Under the pieces are notes generated by a model that did not search any database, had not been told where the DNA came from, and saw only the letters and a list, made by a program, of their open reading frames with translations. Both the position numbers and the translations under genes were made by a program. DNA of 64,000 bases from Tenacibaculum sp. SZ-18 (GTDB lineage Bacteria; Bacteroidota; Bacteroidia; Flavobacteriales; Flavobacteriaceae): contig NZ_CP019335.1 in NCBI RefSeq assembly GCF_002813915.1, positions 440,888 to 504,887 of the forward strand, written 5' to 3'. Numbering within the stretch: position 1 is the stretch's first letter; the number at the start of each line of letters is the position of its first letter. Positions 1-8,450 of this stretch are shown here, one piece after another.

Positions 1-374
1 ACTTGACTACTTAACAAGTATATTTTTGTTCTTTTACCGTCTTCAAGATTATATGTAACAGCTTCAATATACCGAACTTCTTCTTTAAGATAGAGATCAA
101 TTTCTATGGTAGCTCTTTCGAATTCAGCTTTATTAAAAATTTTTATTCTTCGATAAATGTCTCTCCTGAAATCAAAATTGTTTTGATCATCAACATATGA
201 ATATCCTTTTTCCTCGAGAACTAAAGCTCCTGCTGAAGAATCTTTCTCATAGTAGGTCATTTTTAATTCCTCATTTTTAATCTGACCTAATTTTGGAGTT
301 TTAGAATTTCTTTGACCGTAAATAGAAATACTACTTATTGTTAAAATAAGTAGTATTAAATATGATTTGTTCAT
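1..374 (-). CDS. DUF3857-type secreted protein, N-terminal part only (runs off window)
   Basis: The first 124 codons of a protein cut by the window edge. It opens with a signal peptide of about 20 residues ending in SIYGQ, followed by the start of a DUF3857 domain: alternating charged and aromatic strands with DIYRRIKIFNKAEFE, very like the same part of the next two upstream genes. Its start codon lies 7 bases after the stop of the preceding gene, so it is probably the third gene of one operon. DUF3857 normally precedes a transglutaminase-like core, which would lie outside the window. Family assignment is from similarity to its neighbours and remembered family features. Confidence 0.75.
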   Translation of the reverse strand, partial: MNKSYLILLILTISSISIYGQRNSKTPKLGQIKNEELKMTYYEKDSSAGALVLEEKGYSYVDDQNNFDFRRDIYRRIKIFNKAEFERATIEIDLYLKEEVRYIEAVTYNLEDGKRTKIYLLSSQ

Positions 375-381
375 TAGTGTT

Positions 382-2409
382 TTATCCTTTAACTAAGACA
401 ATTTTTTCAGTTTGCTTTGCAACTACTTTTGAGTAAAACTCTTTTAGACTACTATAGTAGTTTGGAGCAATTACAGGAGTGTTGATTTGAATAATAGAAC
501 TTACATTAATAGTGTTTCCGTTTTTAGAAACTTTAAACTTAAAGAAGCCTAAGTTTTCTGGGAGTCCAATGGCAAATTGCTCTGGTAAAAATTCTGGTTT
601 GTATCCTTCTGGTAATTGAATTGATACATTATTTGTTTCTTTCCAAGCAGATCCATAATCTACAGGGAATGTTCTTTCTTCTGATTTAAATGGATTTGTT
701 CGCTCAGTGAAAAATAATAATGGATTAATTAATAGTTTTCCATTTATTCCTTCTACTAAATCGTCAGAGTTGAACTTAATCATTTTGTTATATGATTTAA
801 AAGGATTCTCTTTATTATTTACTCTGAAGTTTTCTATTTCAATATTATAACGTTCTTCTAAATTAGTAATAACATCTTCTTCTTTTAGATGATTATATCT
901 AATTCTTCCTAACATTGCATTTAAATAGTCTTCTTTTGTTCTAAGTAATCCTGTAACAGAACCTTCTGAATCTAATTTTACTTTTAGAGTATTTGTTTCT
1001 GCAGAATGTTTTGGAGAGTTTAAGTTAATCCATTCAGAGTATCCTTCTTTTGTAACTTTACGCCCGTTCCAGTTCAGCGCCCTCATAGGTAGTACATTTG
1101 GCATTGAATATTTCTCTGTTGCGTCAAGTAACATTGTTTTACCGTCAGTAAATTCAACATAGCAAACTACATAATTGAAACCATCGAAAGTTGGATATAA
1201 TGGAATTCCGTGATTTCTAGTACTTACTAATACTGGATTTGCACCTAGTCCCGCTTCTCTTAACATTGCTGTCAGAATTAAATTGATATCAGCAGCATTT
1301 CCAGCACCGTTCTTGTATGCTTTCTTAGTACCCTCGTCTGAGTATTTTCCGTTGTAGTTATTCCATTTGATTTTACTTTTAACAAATTCGAAAATGGCTA
1401 ACGTTTTTTGTACATCACCTTTAGCGGTAGTTAAAATGTTGGCTAAATCATCTCTAAAATATTTTGTTTTCTCCAATTCATCACCAAATCTTTTTGAGTC
1501 ATAGATTTTTTTACTAACATTTTCCCAAGTATTAGTGAAGGTTTTAATTTGAGAATTTGGATATTTTATGACTGATAGCTCATATTTAATACCTCCATAG
1601 TAGTTATTAATGTTAGATATATAAGGCTCTCTAGAGTCCAAAGCAGGAATGTAATTTGCATTATATTCATCAACATTATATTTTAAATCGATATTTTGAT
1701 TTTCAACTTCAGATGAAGTTGTAGAACCTACAGCCGTTCTAGTGTTAGTTCTTACTCTTTGAGAAAAAGAAATTCTTCCTTCTTTAACGCTAGTCTTTGG
1801 AGATATTCCAAAGTAACCTTTACTGATTTTGTTAAAGACGAACCATTCCGGTATTTCTACCTTAACTTGTAATTTTTTTACAGGAATACTGTATTGAAAT
1901 TTTAGGTCATCAATATTAGTTCGGTATGGAGAAGTGTGTTTGTATTGTAAATCAATAATAGCTCCCTCTTGAATGTTAGGCATTGTGATTTTTTTTACAC
2001 TTCTGTATTTACTTAACTTTTCATCAAAAATACTTTGACTAGTTAATTTAGTTTTAGAAACTTTTTGGTTCTCATCTAAATTGAAAGTATAGCCTTTGAT
2101 TGAAGTAATTTTTTCTTTTTCACCTGATTCAGGTTTATAATAAACCAGGTTAAAATTAGCATTATCAAATCCTTCTTTATTATAAATTTTAACACGAAGG
2201 TGATATTCATTTACAATTTGAAAGCCTTTGTTCTTGTTAAATCTGTAAAAGGTTTTTCTTTCTTTAAATAAGTAAGCTGCATTTGCTGTTGAGTCTTTCG
2301 GATAAAATTTTTCTTGTAAGTATTCTTTAGAAATTTTTCCGAATTTAATTTCTTGTGAATTACCAATAATGGTAAAAATAAATGTAAGGGCATAAATAAT
2401 TTTCTTCAT
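382..2409 (-). CDS. DUF3857/transglutaminase-like protein with degenerate catalytic site
   Basis: A 675-residue secreted protein with signal peptide MKKIIYALTFIFTIIGNSQ, an N-terminal DUF3857 beta domain, a transglutaminase-like core, and a C-terminal beta domain. I place the start at the ATG at 2409. An in-frame ATG at 2439 would put ten polar residues before the signal peptide and overlap the upstream gene. In the core, the usual GDC catalytic segment reads GNAAD (near 1290-1310) and the usual NHV segment reads NYVV, so both the nucleophilic Cys and the His are missing; LLDAT keeps the Asp. It is therefore probably a non-catalytic, perhaps peptide-binding, relative. Ten bases separate it from the upstream paralogue. 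Confidence 0.85.
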   Translation of the reverse strand: MKKIIYALTFIFTIIGNSQEIKFGKISKEYLQEKFYPKDSTANAAYLFKERKTFYRFNKNKGFQIVNEYHLRVKIYNKEGFDNANFNLVYYKPESGEKEKITSIKGYTFNLDENQKVSKTKLTSQSIFDEKLSKYRSVKKITMPNIQEGAIIDLQYKHTSPYRTNIDDLKFQYSIPVKKLQVKVEIPEWFVFNKISKGYFGISPKTSVKEGRISFSQRVRTNTRTAVGSTTSSEVENQNIDLKYNVDEYNANYIPALDSREPYISNINNYYGGIKYELSVIKYPNSQIKTFTNTWENVSKKIYDSKRFGDELEKTKYFRDDLANILTTAKGDVQKTLAIFEFVKSKIKWNNYNGKYSDEGTKKAYKNGAGNAADINLILTAMLREAGLGANPVLVSTRNHGIPLYPTFDGFNYVVCYVEFTDGKTMLLDATEKYSMPNVLPMRALNWNGRKVTKEGYSEWINLNSPKHSAETNTLKVKLDSEGSVTGLLRTKEDYLNAMLGRIRYNHLKEEDVITNLEERYNIEIENFRVNNKENPFKSYNKMIKFNSDDLVEGINGKLLINPLLFFTERTNPFKSEERTFPVDYGSAWKETNNVSIQLPEGYKPEFLPEQFAIGLPENLGFFKFKVSKNGNTINVSSIIQINTPVIAPNYYSSLKEFYSKVVAKQTEKIVLVKG

Positions 2410-2419
2410 AGTTTTTGTA

Positions 2420-4330
2420 TTATAATTTTTGTAGTGCAATTCTTAAACCTTCTTGTTTTGCAATACGTTTTCTAAATTTTCGATATAATTTATAATCTTC
2501 TTTTGGAAATGTACCTTCCTTAATTAAGAGAGTTTTATTGTAGCTTATAGTTTTATCATCTATTTTTTTTATTTCCATAGTGTAACTACCGAACTTATTC
2601 GTTAGTTCATATTTTTCAGGAAGATAGCCTATTTTATATCCTTCAGGAATTGTAATTGTATATTGATCAACATCTTTATATCCTCTATTAATTCTTAAAG
2701 GATGATTTCTAGTTCTGTACCTTTTTGGAACAAACGAGTTTTTATTGAATACATTAACTCTTAGTAAGAGTTCGTTTCCTGTTAAACTTGCATAATCTGC
2801 AATCGTGGCCTTAATTTCCTCTTTAAGAAAAACTTTATTTTTATCATTAATAACGTTGGCATCTTTAATTTCTAGGTTGTTGTTGTAAGACCAAAGGTTT
2901 GATTTATAATATTTAATTAAATCTTCAGTGGAATAACTATCAATGAAAACTCTATTATCATATTGAATACCTTTTGATTTCATATGTACATCAGCAGTTA
3001 TTGATCCTTTGCTATCTAAGGTAATCTTAGCGTTACAATTTTGAATATTTTGTTCGTTAAGATACGATGGTGTTTTTTTTATAATTCCACCTTCAGGAGT
3101 TATAACCAAGGCGTTTCTATCATCTGTAAAATCCCCTAAAAAACCGAATGGTTTCGTTTGACTTGTACACTCTAACCATATGTCGTTTCCATTATTAGGA
3201 ATATTTAAAATTACATGATTTCCTTGCATGCAAGAGAAGTCTTCTATGACATCCTTTTTTTCAGAGCCAGCCCAAATAACAGAATAATGAGATTTTACAT
3301 CAACTGCATCTAGTAAGGCTTTTGTATAATTGGTTAATCCTTTACAATCACCATATCCCATTTTGTGAACCTCATCTGCTGGAATTGGTTTCCATCCACC
3401 TATTCCTTCTTGAACACTTATGTATCGAGTTCTATTTTGCATGAAATCATAAACAATTTTAGCTTTTTCAATATCATTTTCCGCACCATTAACTTTTCGT
3501 TGAATTAGACTTTTTACTGATTCAGATAAAATATCATTTCCATTTTTTAAATTTTCATACCGCCACTTCCCGAATTCTTTCCAATTCGTTGCACTTCCTT
3601 TGATTCCTTTTAAGCTGAAGTCATTTAAAGCAACAATTAAACTTGGAACAAGTTCTGAAATGCTTACAGTATTGTTTTCATATTCAAATGCAGGGATGTT
3701 TTTTGCAATGTAATGAATGTCATTATCTGACATTTTTTTTATATCATACCCTTTGAAGTTATGTTCTCTAATACGAGTTTCAATCTTTTCTGGATTGATT
3801 ATTTTGTATTCACTGTTTTGCACCGATAAATAATAAGAGTTTATTGGGTACCACTTTGGAATAAAACCTGTAGAAGAGGTTTTATATTCAGCTTCAAATA
3901 CAACGGTGTAAGGATATTCAGTTGGAGTGTATTCAATGTATTTTACTCTTGAGTCAGAGTAAAGAGTTCCTCCGTCAACAGCGCTTACATCGGTAAATTT
4001 ACTTTTGGTGTATTTTTTAATTTCTTTACCAAAAGCGTTATAAACTTTAGCAGATAAATTTATAATTTTTGTGTCATTATCGTAATTCGCAAAAGCGTCT
4101 ACATGTTTATTTCCAAGTTTGTTTAAAACAGTTGTAATTCGTCTTTCTTTGATAGTCATTTTGTCAACTGCATCAATTGTTATCTCGGTGTAATTGTCTC
4201 GAATTACGGCATTAGCATCTTTCTTTAATTCTGGAGAAAGTGTTAAATACATTAAACTGGTATCTTGTGCAAACGAAACAGAAAAACACGCCAAAAGACA
4301 TACTGATAAAAAAGCAATTTTATTTCTCAT
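2420..4330 (-). CDS. DUF3857/transglutaminase-like protein
   Basis: A 636-residue secreted protein. The signal peptide ends at SFAQ, followed by a DUF3857 domain (about residues 50-230), a transglutaminase-like core (about 270-400) and a C-terminal beta domain. Unlike its downstream paralogue, it keeps the nucleophile region GYGDCKGLTNY and a GNHVIL histidine segment. The third position reads LECTS, with Glu where Asp is usual. It is first in a run of three related genes read leftward, with a consensus -7 element at 4347-4354. The role of such proteins in Bacteroidota is unknown; an extracytoplasmic thiol peptidase or crosslinking activity is an inference. Confidence 0.85.
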   Translation of the reverse strand: MRNKIAFLSVCLLACFSVSFAQDTSLMYLTLSPELKKDANAVIRDNYTEITIDAVDKMTIKERRITTVLNKLGNKHVDAFANYDNDTKIINLSAKVYNAFGKEIKKYTKSKFTDVSAVDGGTLYSDSRVKYIEYTPTEYPYTVVFEAEYKTSSTGFIPKWYPINSYYLSVQNSEYKIINPEKIETRIREHNFKGYDIKKMSDNDIHYIAKNIPAFEYENNTVSISELVPSLIVALNDFSLKGIKGSATNWKEFGKWRYENLKNGNDILSESVKSLIQRKVNGAENDIEKAKIVYDFMQNRTRYISVQEGIGGWKPIPADEVHKMGYGDCKGLTNYTKALLDAVDVKSHYSVIWAGSEKKDVIEDFSCMQGNHVILNIPNNGNDIWLECTSQTKPFGFLGDFTDDRNALVITPEGGIIKKTPSYLNEQNIQNCNAKITLDSKGSITADVHMKSKGIQYDNRVFIDSYSTEDLIKYYKSNLWSYNNNLEIKDANVINDKNKVFLKEEIKATIADYASLTGNELLLRVNVFNKNSFVPKRYRTRNHPLRINRGYKDVDQYTITIPEGYKIGYLPEKYELTNKFGSYTMEIKKIDDKTISYNKTLLIKEGTFPKEDYKLYRKFRKRIAKQEGLRIALQKL

Positions 4331-4346
4331 AGTATAAATTTTGACG

Positions 4347-4354
4347 CAAATTTA
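4347..4354 (-). promoter_or_regulatory. -7 promoter element for the DUF3857 operon
   Basis: On the minus strand this reads TAAATTTG, a perfect match to the Bacteroidota TAnnTTTG -7 consensus, and lies 16 bases upstream of the first DUF3857 start codon. No clear TTTG -33 element is visible. Confidence 0.5.
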
Positions 4355-4406
4355 TAAAAAAAATTAAAATGGGCTAGAAGTACATGAAAATCAGTCAATA
4401 TTCTCT

Positions 4407-4414
4407 TAGATTTG
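4407..4414 (+). promoter_or_regulatory. -7 promoter element for the PepSY-like/DUF2490 pair
   Basis: TAGATTTG matches the TAnnTTTG consensus exactly and sits 19 bases before the ATG at 4434. No clear -33 element is seen. Confidence 0.5.
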
Positions 4415-4433
4415 TGTGATAAACTGAAGAATA

Positions 4434-5003
4434 ATGAGGTTCACTCAAATTTGTACTGTAGTTATATTTTTTATGGTCAATTCAATTTCTGGTCAATATA
4501 AATTTGAGAAGGAACGAAGAATTAAGGCCCACGAAGTTCCTTTTAAAGCAATTGAATTTGTGGGTAAAGTTAACTTTAAGAAAAAGATTAAATGGTATTT
4601 AGAGGAGAGTCAAGATGGAAAAACATTCGAAGCTAAAGTGTGTTTTAATGGAAGAAAGCACAGTTTAGAATTTGATCAACTAGGGAATATTTTAGATGTG
4701 GAGATTGAAACAAAACTTTTTAAAATTGAAAAAGAAACGCAGAATAAGATTAATTCAACTTTGAAAAAACGCTTTCGAAAATTTAAGATTAGAAAAATTC
4801 AATTACAATATAAAAGAGAGTTAGAAAACCTTACCAATTGTATAAAGAAAGAATGTTCTGTAAAACCTAATTATGAAATTGTATTAAAGGGTAAAACGGA
4901 CTCTTCATATAAACTTTACGAATTATTAATTGATGAAAAGGGAGGAAGGATATTGAAAGAGTTAAAATTTACTCCAGACAACTTCGACAATTTACAATTT
5001 TAG
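4434..5003 (+). CDS. Small secreted protein, possibly PepSY-like
   Basis: A 189-residue protein with a signal peptide (MRFTQICTVVIFFMVNSISGQ) and a lysine-rich mature part. The pattern of short strands, with EAKVCFNGRKHSLEFDQLG followed by ILDVEIE and later KLYELLIDEKGG, recalls the PepSY-like periplasmic fold (two beta-alpha-beta-beta repeats). That is a weak resemblance and the function is unknown. It ends 4 bases before the GTG start of the DUF2490 gene, so the two are probably co-transcribed and may act together in the envelope. Confidence 0.6.
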   Translation: MRFTQICTVVIFFMVNSISGQYKFEKERRIKAHEVPFKAIEFVGKVNFKKKIKWYLEESQDGKTFEAKVCFNGRKHSLEFDQLGNILDVEIETKLFKIEKETQNKINSTLKKRFRKFKIRKIQLQYKRELENLTNCIKKECSVKPNYEIVLKGKTDSSYKLYELLIDEKGGRILKELKFTPDNFDNLQF

Positions 5004-5007
5004 ACAG

Positions 5008-5661
5008 GTGAAAAAAATCTTTATAATTATTTTATTGCTAATAGTATTAAGTTTAAAGGCTCAAAGTACTTTCTCTTTTGGATGGCTTCCAAAAGTAACT
5101 TTTTCTAATAGAATATCTAGCTCTATCAAATGGGTTAATAGTATTGAAGCTCGTGAAGATTTATACAAGGATACATTTATGTTTTCTCATCACTTAGTAG
5201 ATGTTTCTTCAATTATTTCAATAAAAACAAATGTGTATCAGTCATTTAATTTGGGCTATATAATTCGTATTGAGGGAGACGAAATAATTCATCGATTATT
5301 ACAGCACTTTAATATGGTACAAAATTTAGATGGTTTGAAAATCGGTCATCGTTTAGGAATGGAACAATTTTTTCAGAATACTGTGAAACCTCAATATAGA
5401 ACAAGATATAGAGCTACTTTTGAAAAACCTCTGAAAGGTTTAAAAGTAGATGTTAAAGAATGGTATTTAAAAATTTCAAATGAATATCTATATCAGTTTA
5501 ATGAGAAGGATTTAGAAGCTAGGATTAGTCCATATCTCGGATATAAACTAAGCAAAAGAGATAAAATAGAAATTGGTTTGGATTATCGTTTGGGTTCACT
5601 TTTAGAGTTAGAAAAGAAAAATAATCTTTGGTTTCGAACCACTTGGTATATATCGATATAA
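5008..5661 (+). CDS. DUF2490 family outer-membrane barrel-like protein
   Basis: A 217-residue protein with a signal peptide ending at LKAQS, followed by alternating amphipathic strands (FSFGWLPKVTFSNRISS, KWVNSIEARED, YRTRYRATFEKPLKG, GLDYRLG) and a C-terminal aromatic, WFRTTWYISI. This is the layout of DUF2490 proteins, which are probably small outer-membrane barrels of unknown role. The start is GTG, four bases after the previous stop. A strong hairpin directly after the stop ends the two-gene unit. Confidence 0.75.
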   Translation: MKKIFIIILLLIVLSLKAQSTFSFGWLPKVTFSNRISSSIKWVNSIEAREDLYKDTFMFSHHLVDVSSIISIKTNVYQSFNLGYIIRIEGDEIIHRLLQHFNMVQNLDGLKIGHRLGMEQFFQNTVKPQYRTRYRATFEKPLKGLKVDVKEWYLKISNEYLYQFNEKDLEARISPYLGYKLSKRDKIEIGLDYRLGSLLELEKKNNLWFRTTWYISI

Positions 5662-5686
5662 AAAGGCACCATAATCTGGTGCCTTT
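5661..5686. terminator. Bidirectional intrinsic terminator
   Basis: An 11-bp perfect stem (aaaaggcacca / tggtgcctttt) with a 5-base loop and U-rich sides in both directions, between the convergent DUF2490 and M20 dipeptidase genes. Confidence 0.85.
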
Positions 5687-5692
5687 TGATTA

Positions 5693-7081
5693 TTATTTAC
5701 TTAATTCAGCAAAGTATTTGTAGAAAAATGGAATGGTTTCAATTCCTTTTAAATAATTCCAGACACCAAAATGTTCGTTTGGAGAATGAATAGCGTCTGA
5801 GTTTAACCCGAATCCCATTAAAATAGTTTTGCTATTTAACTCTTGTTCGAACAATGCTACAATTGGAATACTTCCACCACTTCTTTGTGGAATAGGAGTA
5901 ACACCAAATGTTTCTTGATAAGCCTTACTCGCTGCTTGATATCCAATATTGTCAATAGGAGTTACATATCCTTGTCCACCGTGATGCGGAGTAACTTTAA
6001 CTTTTACACCTGCTGGAGCAATATTTTCAAAATGAGATTTAAATAACTGAGTAATTTCTTCCCAATTTTGATTAGGAACTAATCTCATAGAGATTTTAGC
6101 ATATGCTTTTGAAGCAATTACAGTTTTAGCCCCTTCGCCTGTGTATCCTCCCCAAATCCCATTAACATCCAAGGTAGGTCTAATTGAATTACGTTCATTA
6201 GTTGTGTAATCTTTTTCACCATAAACAGCATCTATATCTAAAGCATTCCTATACTCTTCTAAAGAAAAAGGAGCTTTAGCCATTTCATTTCTTTCATCAC
6301 GTGAAAGTTCTTCAACCTTATCATAAAATCCAGGAATTGTAATATGATTGTTTTCATCATGTAATGAAGCAATCATTTTTGAGAGAATATTAATAGGGTT
6401 TGCCACTGCACCTCCATATAAACCAGAATGTAAATCTCTATTCGGTCCTGTTATTTCAACTTCAACATAACTTAAACCTCGAAGACCAGTAGTAATTGAA
6501 GGGATATCCTTAGCAATCATCCCTGTATCTGAAATCAATATTACATCATTTGCTAATTTTTCGGTGTTTCTTGGAACAAACCATGCTAAGCTTTCAGAGC
6601 CAACTTCTTCTTCACCCTCAATCATGAATTTAACATTACAAGGAAGATTTCCTTGAGAAGTCATGTATTCTAATGCTTTTACATGCATATACATTTGTCC
6701 TTTGTCATCACAAGCTCCACGGGCAAAAATCGCTCCTTCTGGATGAATGTCAGTTTTTTTTATAATAGGACTGAAAGGAGGTGAATCCCATAAATCAATT
6801 GGATCTGCCGGTTGAACATCGTAATGTCCGTATACTAAAACTGTCGGAAGACTTTCATTAATAATTCTTTCCCCGTAAACAATAGGGTATCCTGGGGTTT
6901 CGCACAATTCAACTTTATCACATCCTGCTTTTTTTAAAGATTCCATGATTGCGTCAGCAGTATTTAAAACATCTTGAGAATAAGCCGTGTCTGCACTTAT
7001 AGAAGGAATCGTCAATAAATCAATAAGTTCTTGAATAAATCTGTCTTTATGTGTTGATATATATTCTTTAATGGTTTGCAT
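5693..7081 (-). CDS. M20 family dipeptidase (CNDP-type metallopeptidase)
   Basis: A 462-residue cytoplasmic zinc exopeptidase with no signal peptide. It shows the M20 metal-site segments: YGHYDVQPAD (first His and nearby Asp), ARGACDDKGQ (bridging Asp), IEGEEEVGSESL (Glu-Glu general base and ligand) and, near the C-terminus, DAIHSPNE. The lid or dimerisation domain contains GLRGLSYVEVEITG and DLHSGLYGG, as in carnosinase-like dipeptidases. Length and motif order are complete. It probably hydrolyses dipeptides; exact substrate unknown. It is transcribed alone, opposite the tRNA-Leu. Confidence 0.93.
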   Translation of the reverse strand: MQTIKEYISTHKDRFIQELIDLLTIPSISADTAYSQDVLNTADAIMESLKKAGCDKVELCETPGYPIVYGERIINESLPTVLVYGHYDVQPADPIDLWDSPPFSPIIKKTDIHPEGAIFARGACDDKGQMYMHVKALEYMTSQGNLPCNVKFMIEGEEEVGSESLAWFVPRNTEKLANDVILISDTGMIAKDIPSITTGLRGLSYVEVEITGPNRDLHSGLYGGAVANPINILSKMIASLHDENNHITIPGFYDKVEELSRDERNEMAKAPFSLEEYRNALDIDAVYGEKDYTTNERNSIRPTLDVNGIWGGYTGEGAKTVIASKAYAKISMRLVPNQNWEEITQLFKSHFENIAPAGVKVKVTPHHGGQGYVTPIDNIGYQAASKAYQETFGVTPIPQRSGGSIPIVALFEQELNSKTILMGFGLNSDAIHSPNEHFGVWNYLKGIETIPFFYKYFAELSK

Positions 7082-7180
7082 TGTAAATATTTATTTCAGG
7101 CTAAGTTAATTCATTTTTAAAGAAATTTATGTTTCAATTTCTAAGTGAATAAAAAAAATAACACAAAATGTATATTTCCG

Positions 7181-7210
7181 TTTGTGTTTTGAATTCTTTA
7201 TGTATATTTG
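7181..7210 (+). promoter_or_regulatory. Promoter of tRNA-Leu
   Basis: TTTG at 7181-7184 and TATATTTG at 7203-7210, 18 bases apart, match the Bacteroidota -33/-7 consensus well. The -7 element lies 19 bases before the mature tRNA 5' end. Confidence 0.7.
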
Positions 7211-7229
7211 CAGACCAAATTTAAGCAAT

Positions 7230-7311
7230 GCGGGTGTGGTGGAATTGGTAGACACGCTAGACTTAGGATCTAGTGCCGCAAGGCGTGGGGGTTCGACTCC
7301 CTTCACCCGTA
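7230..7311 (+). tRNA. tRNA-Leu (anticodon UAG)
   Basis: An 82-nt class II tRNA. The acceptor arms gcgggtg and cacccgt pair with one G-U at the end. The D-loop contains ggtggaattggtaga, the anticodon stem ctaga/tctag holds loop cttagga (anticodon TAG), the long variable arm is tgccgcaaggcgt, and the T-loop is gttcgactc. No CCA is encoded; the discriminator is A. A promoter precedes it and a hairpin terminator follows. Confidence 0.96.
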
Positions 7312-7315
7312 CTAT

Positions 7316-7357
7316 AAAATGCAACAAACTATTAATTGGTTCGTTGCATTTTTTTAT
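7316..7357 (+). terminator. Intrinsic terminator of tRNA-Leu
   Basis: The arms aaaatgcaac and gttgcatttt pair perfectly across a 17-base loop and run into a T tract, a few bases after the tRNA. Confidence 0.75.
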
Positions 7358-7679
7358 ACTACAGTTAGTGAGTGATTACTTTAATTTTTATTCTATTTTT
7401 AATTAGTAAAAAAACCTCTACAATTAATTTCTTGAATTGTAATTTTAAAGTTGAGTACATAGCTTAATTATAATAAAATTGTACAAGTGCGGTTTTATTT
7501 TTTTTGAGTTAGAAACCTATCTACTAGTCAAGTTCAAAATTAATTAGATGCAAGAAGACGACTGAGATAGTTGCTTATTATGAGTTTGTTTAAAAAAATC
7601 TATTCTTTTAACATTTAAAAATATATCTTGTAATTATCAAAATATTATAGTACTTTCCTTTAAACAATCTATATTAACT
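7358..7679. other. AT-rich noncoding region
   Basis: A 322-bp spacer upstream of the repeat lipoprotein. It is stop-rich in all frames and I see no RNA gene, palindrome or clean TAnnTTTG element. It presumably holds the promoter and leader of the lipoprotein gene. Confidence 0.5.
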
Positions 7680-8450
7680 ATGAATTACAAAAATGCACTT
7701 AAAATAGTTGTTAGCTCTTTTTTAATAATTATATCGTTGAATTCCTGTTCTCTTTACACGACTAATTCCTCAGACCACGGACAAGGTTTTCATGGAGGTA
7801 ATAGCTCATATCCAGATGGATGGCAATGGAATCAAGGTAATTATTATTACCAAGGAGCATGGCATAGTAGATTACCATATAATTACTACGGTTCCTATTT
7901 CCATAATGGTACTTGGAGAACTGCTCATGGAAATTCAAATAATAATCAAGGAAGTTATCCGCCTAATTGGCAATATAATAGAGGGAAATATTACTATTAC
8001 AGAGGTTGGCACAGCAGATTACCAAGTAATTATAGAGGAACCTATTTTTATAACGGAGCATGGCATACTGCGCATGGAAACTCTAATAATGGTAATCACG
8101 GATCTTTTCCTTCGGGTTGGCAATGGAATCAAGGAAAGTACTATTATCAGGGAGGTTGGCATAGTAGACTTCCGAGTAATTATAGTGGTTCTTATTTCCA
8201 TAATGGCTCATGGCATACTGCTCATGGAAACTCTAACAACAACAATAATGGATTTCCTAACGGTTGGCAGTCAAATCAAGGAAGATATTATTATAATGGT
8301 GGTTGGCATAGTAGGTTACCGAGTAATTTTAATGGAAGATACTTTCACAATGGTTCTTGGCATACTGCTCACTGGCATTCGGGTTCAGGAGGATCAGGTT
8401 TTAACGGTGGGAGTAAACAATCTCGCGGTAGTGTCAAAAAATCTAATTAA
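7680..8450 (+). CDS. Lipoprotein made of four aromatic 50-residue repeats
   Basis: A 256-residue protein with a lipoprotein signal (hydrophobic stretch ending LNSC, Cys23), so probably anchored in the outer membrane. Residues 44-232 are four tandem repeats of 49-50 residues. The 40-residue core follows [YF]P-x-x-WQ-x-NQG-[KNR]YYY, then GWHSRLPSN, then YFHNG-[ST]W-HTAHGNS, and is separated by Asn/Gly-rich linkers. The tail is Gly/Ser-rich. Trp, Tyr, His and Asn dominate and acidic residues are nearly absent. I do not recognise the family; YXX-rich motifs of this type can bind sugars or surfaces, but that is speculation. It stands alone with long spacers on both sides. Confidence 0.85.
   Translation: MNYKNALKIVVSSFLIIISLNSCSLYTTNSSDHGQGFHGGNSSYPDGWQWNQGNYYYQGAWHSRLPYNYYGSYFHNGTWRTAHGNSNNNQGSYPPNWQYNRGKYYYYRGWHSRLPSNYRGTYFYNGAWHTAHGNSNNGNHGSFPSGWQWNQGKYYYQGGWHSRLPSNYSGSYFHNGSWHTAHGNSNNNNNGFPNGWQSNQGRYYYNGGWHSRLPSNFNGRYFHNGSWHTAHWHSGSGGSGFNGGSKQSRGSVKKSN
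7809..8375 (+). repeat. Four in-frame tandem repeats within the lipoprotein gene
   Basis: Units begin at about 7809, 7956, 8106 and 8253, with spacing of 147, 150 and 147 bases. The last unit is shortened to its core. The units are similar at both DNA and protein level, which fits duplication within the gene. Confidence 0.85.

Noticed and set aside
7127..7406. Two open frames on both strands across the tRNA-Leu
   Set aside because: They are explained by the tRNA sequence itself; neither has a plausible protein composition.
7809..8375. Regularly spaced repeats that might suggest a CRISPR array
   Set aside because: The period is about 150 bases, units are in frame and coding, and there are no short identical repeats with variable spacers or cas genes.
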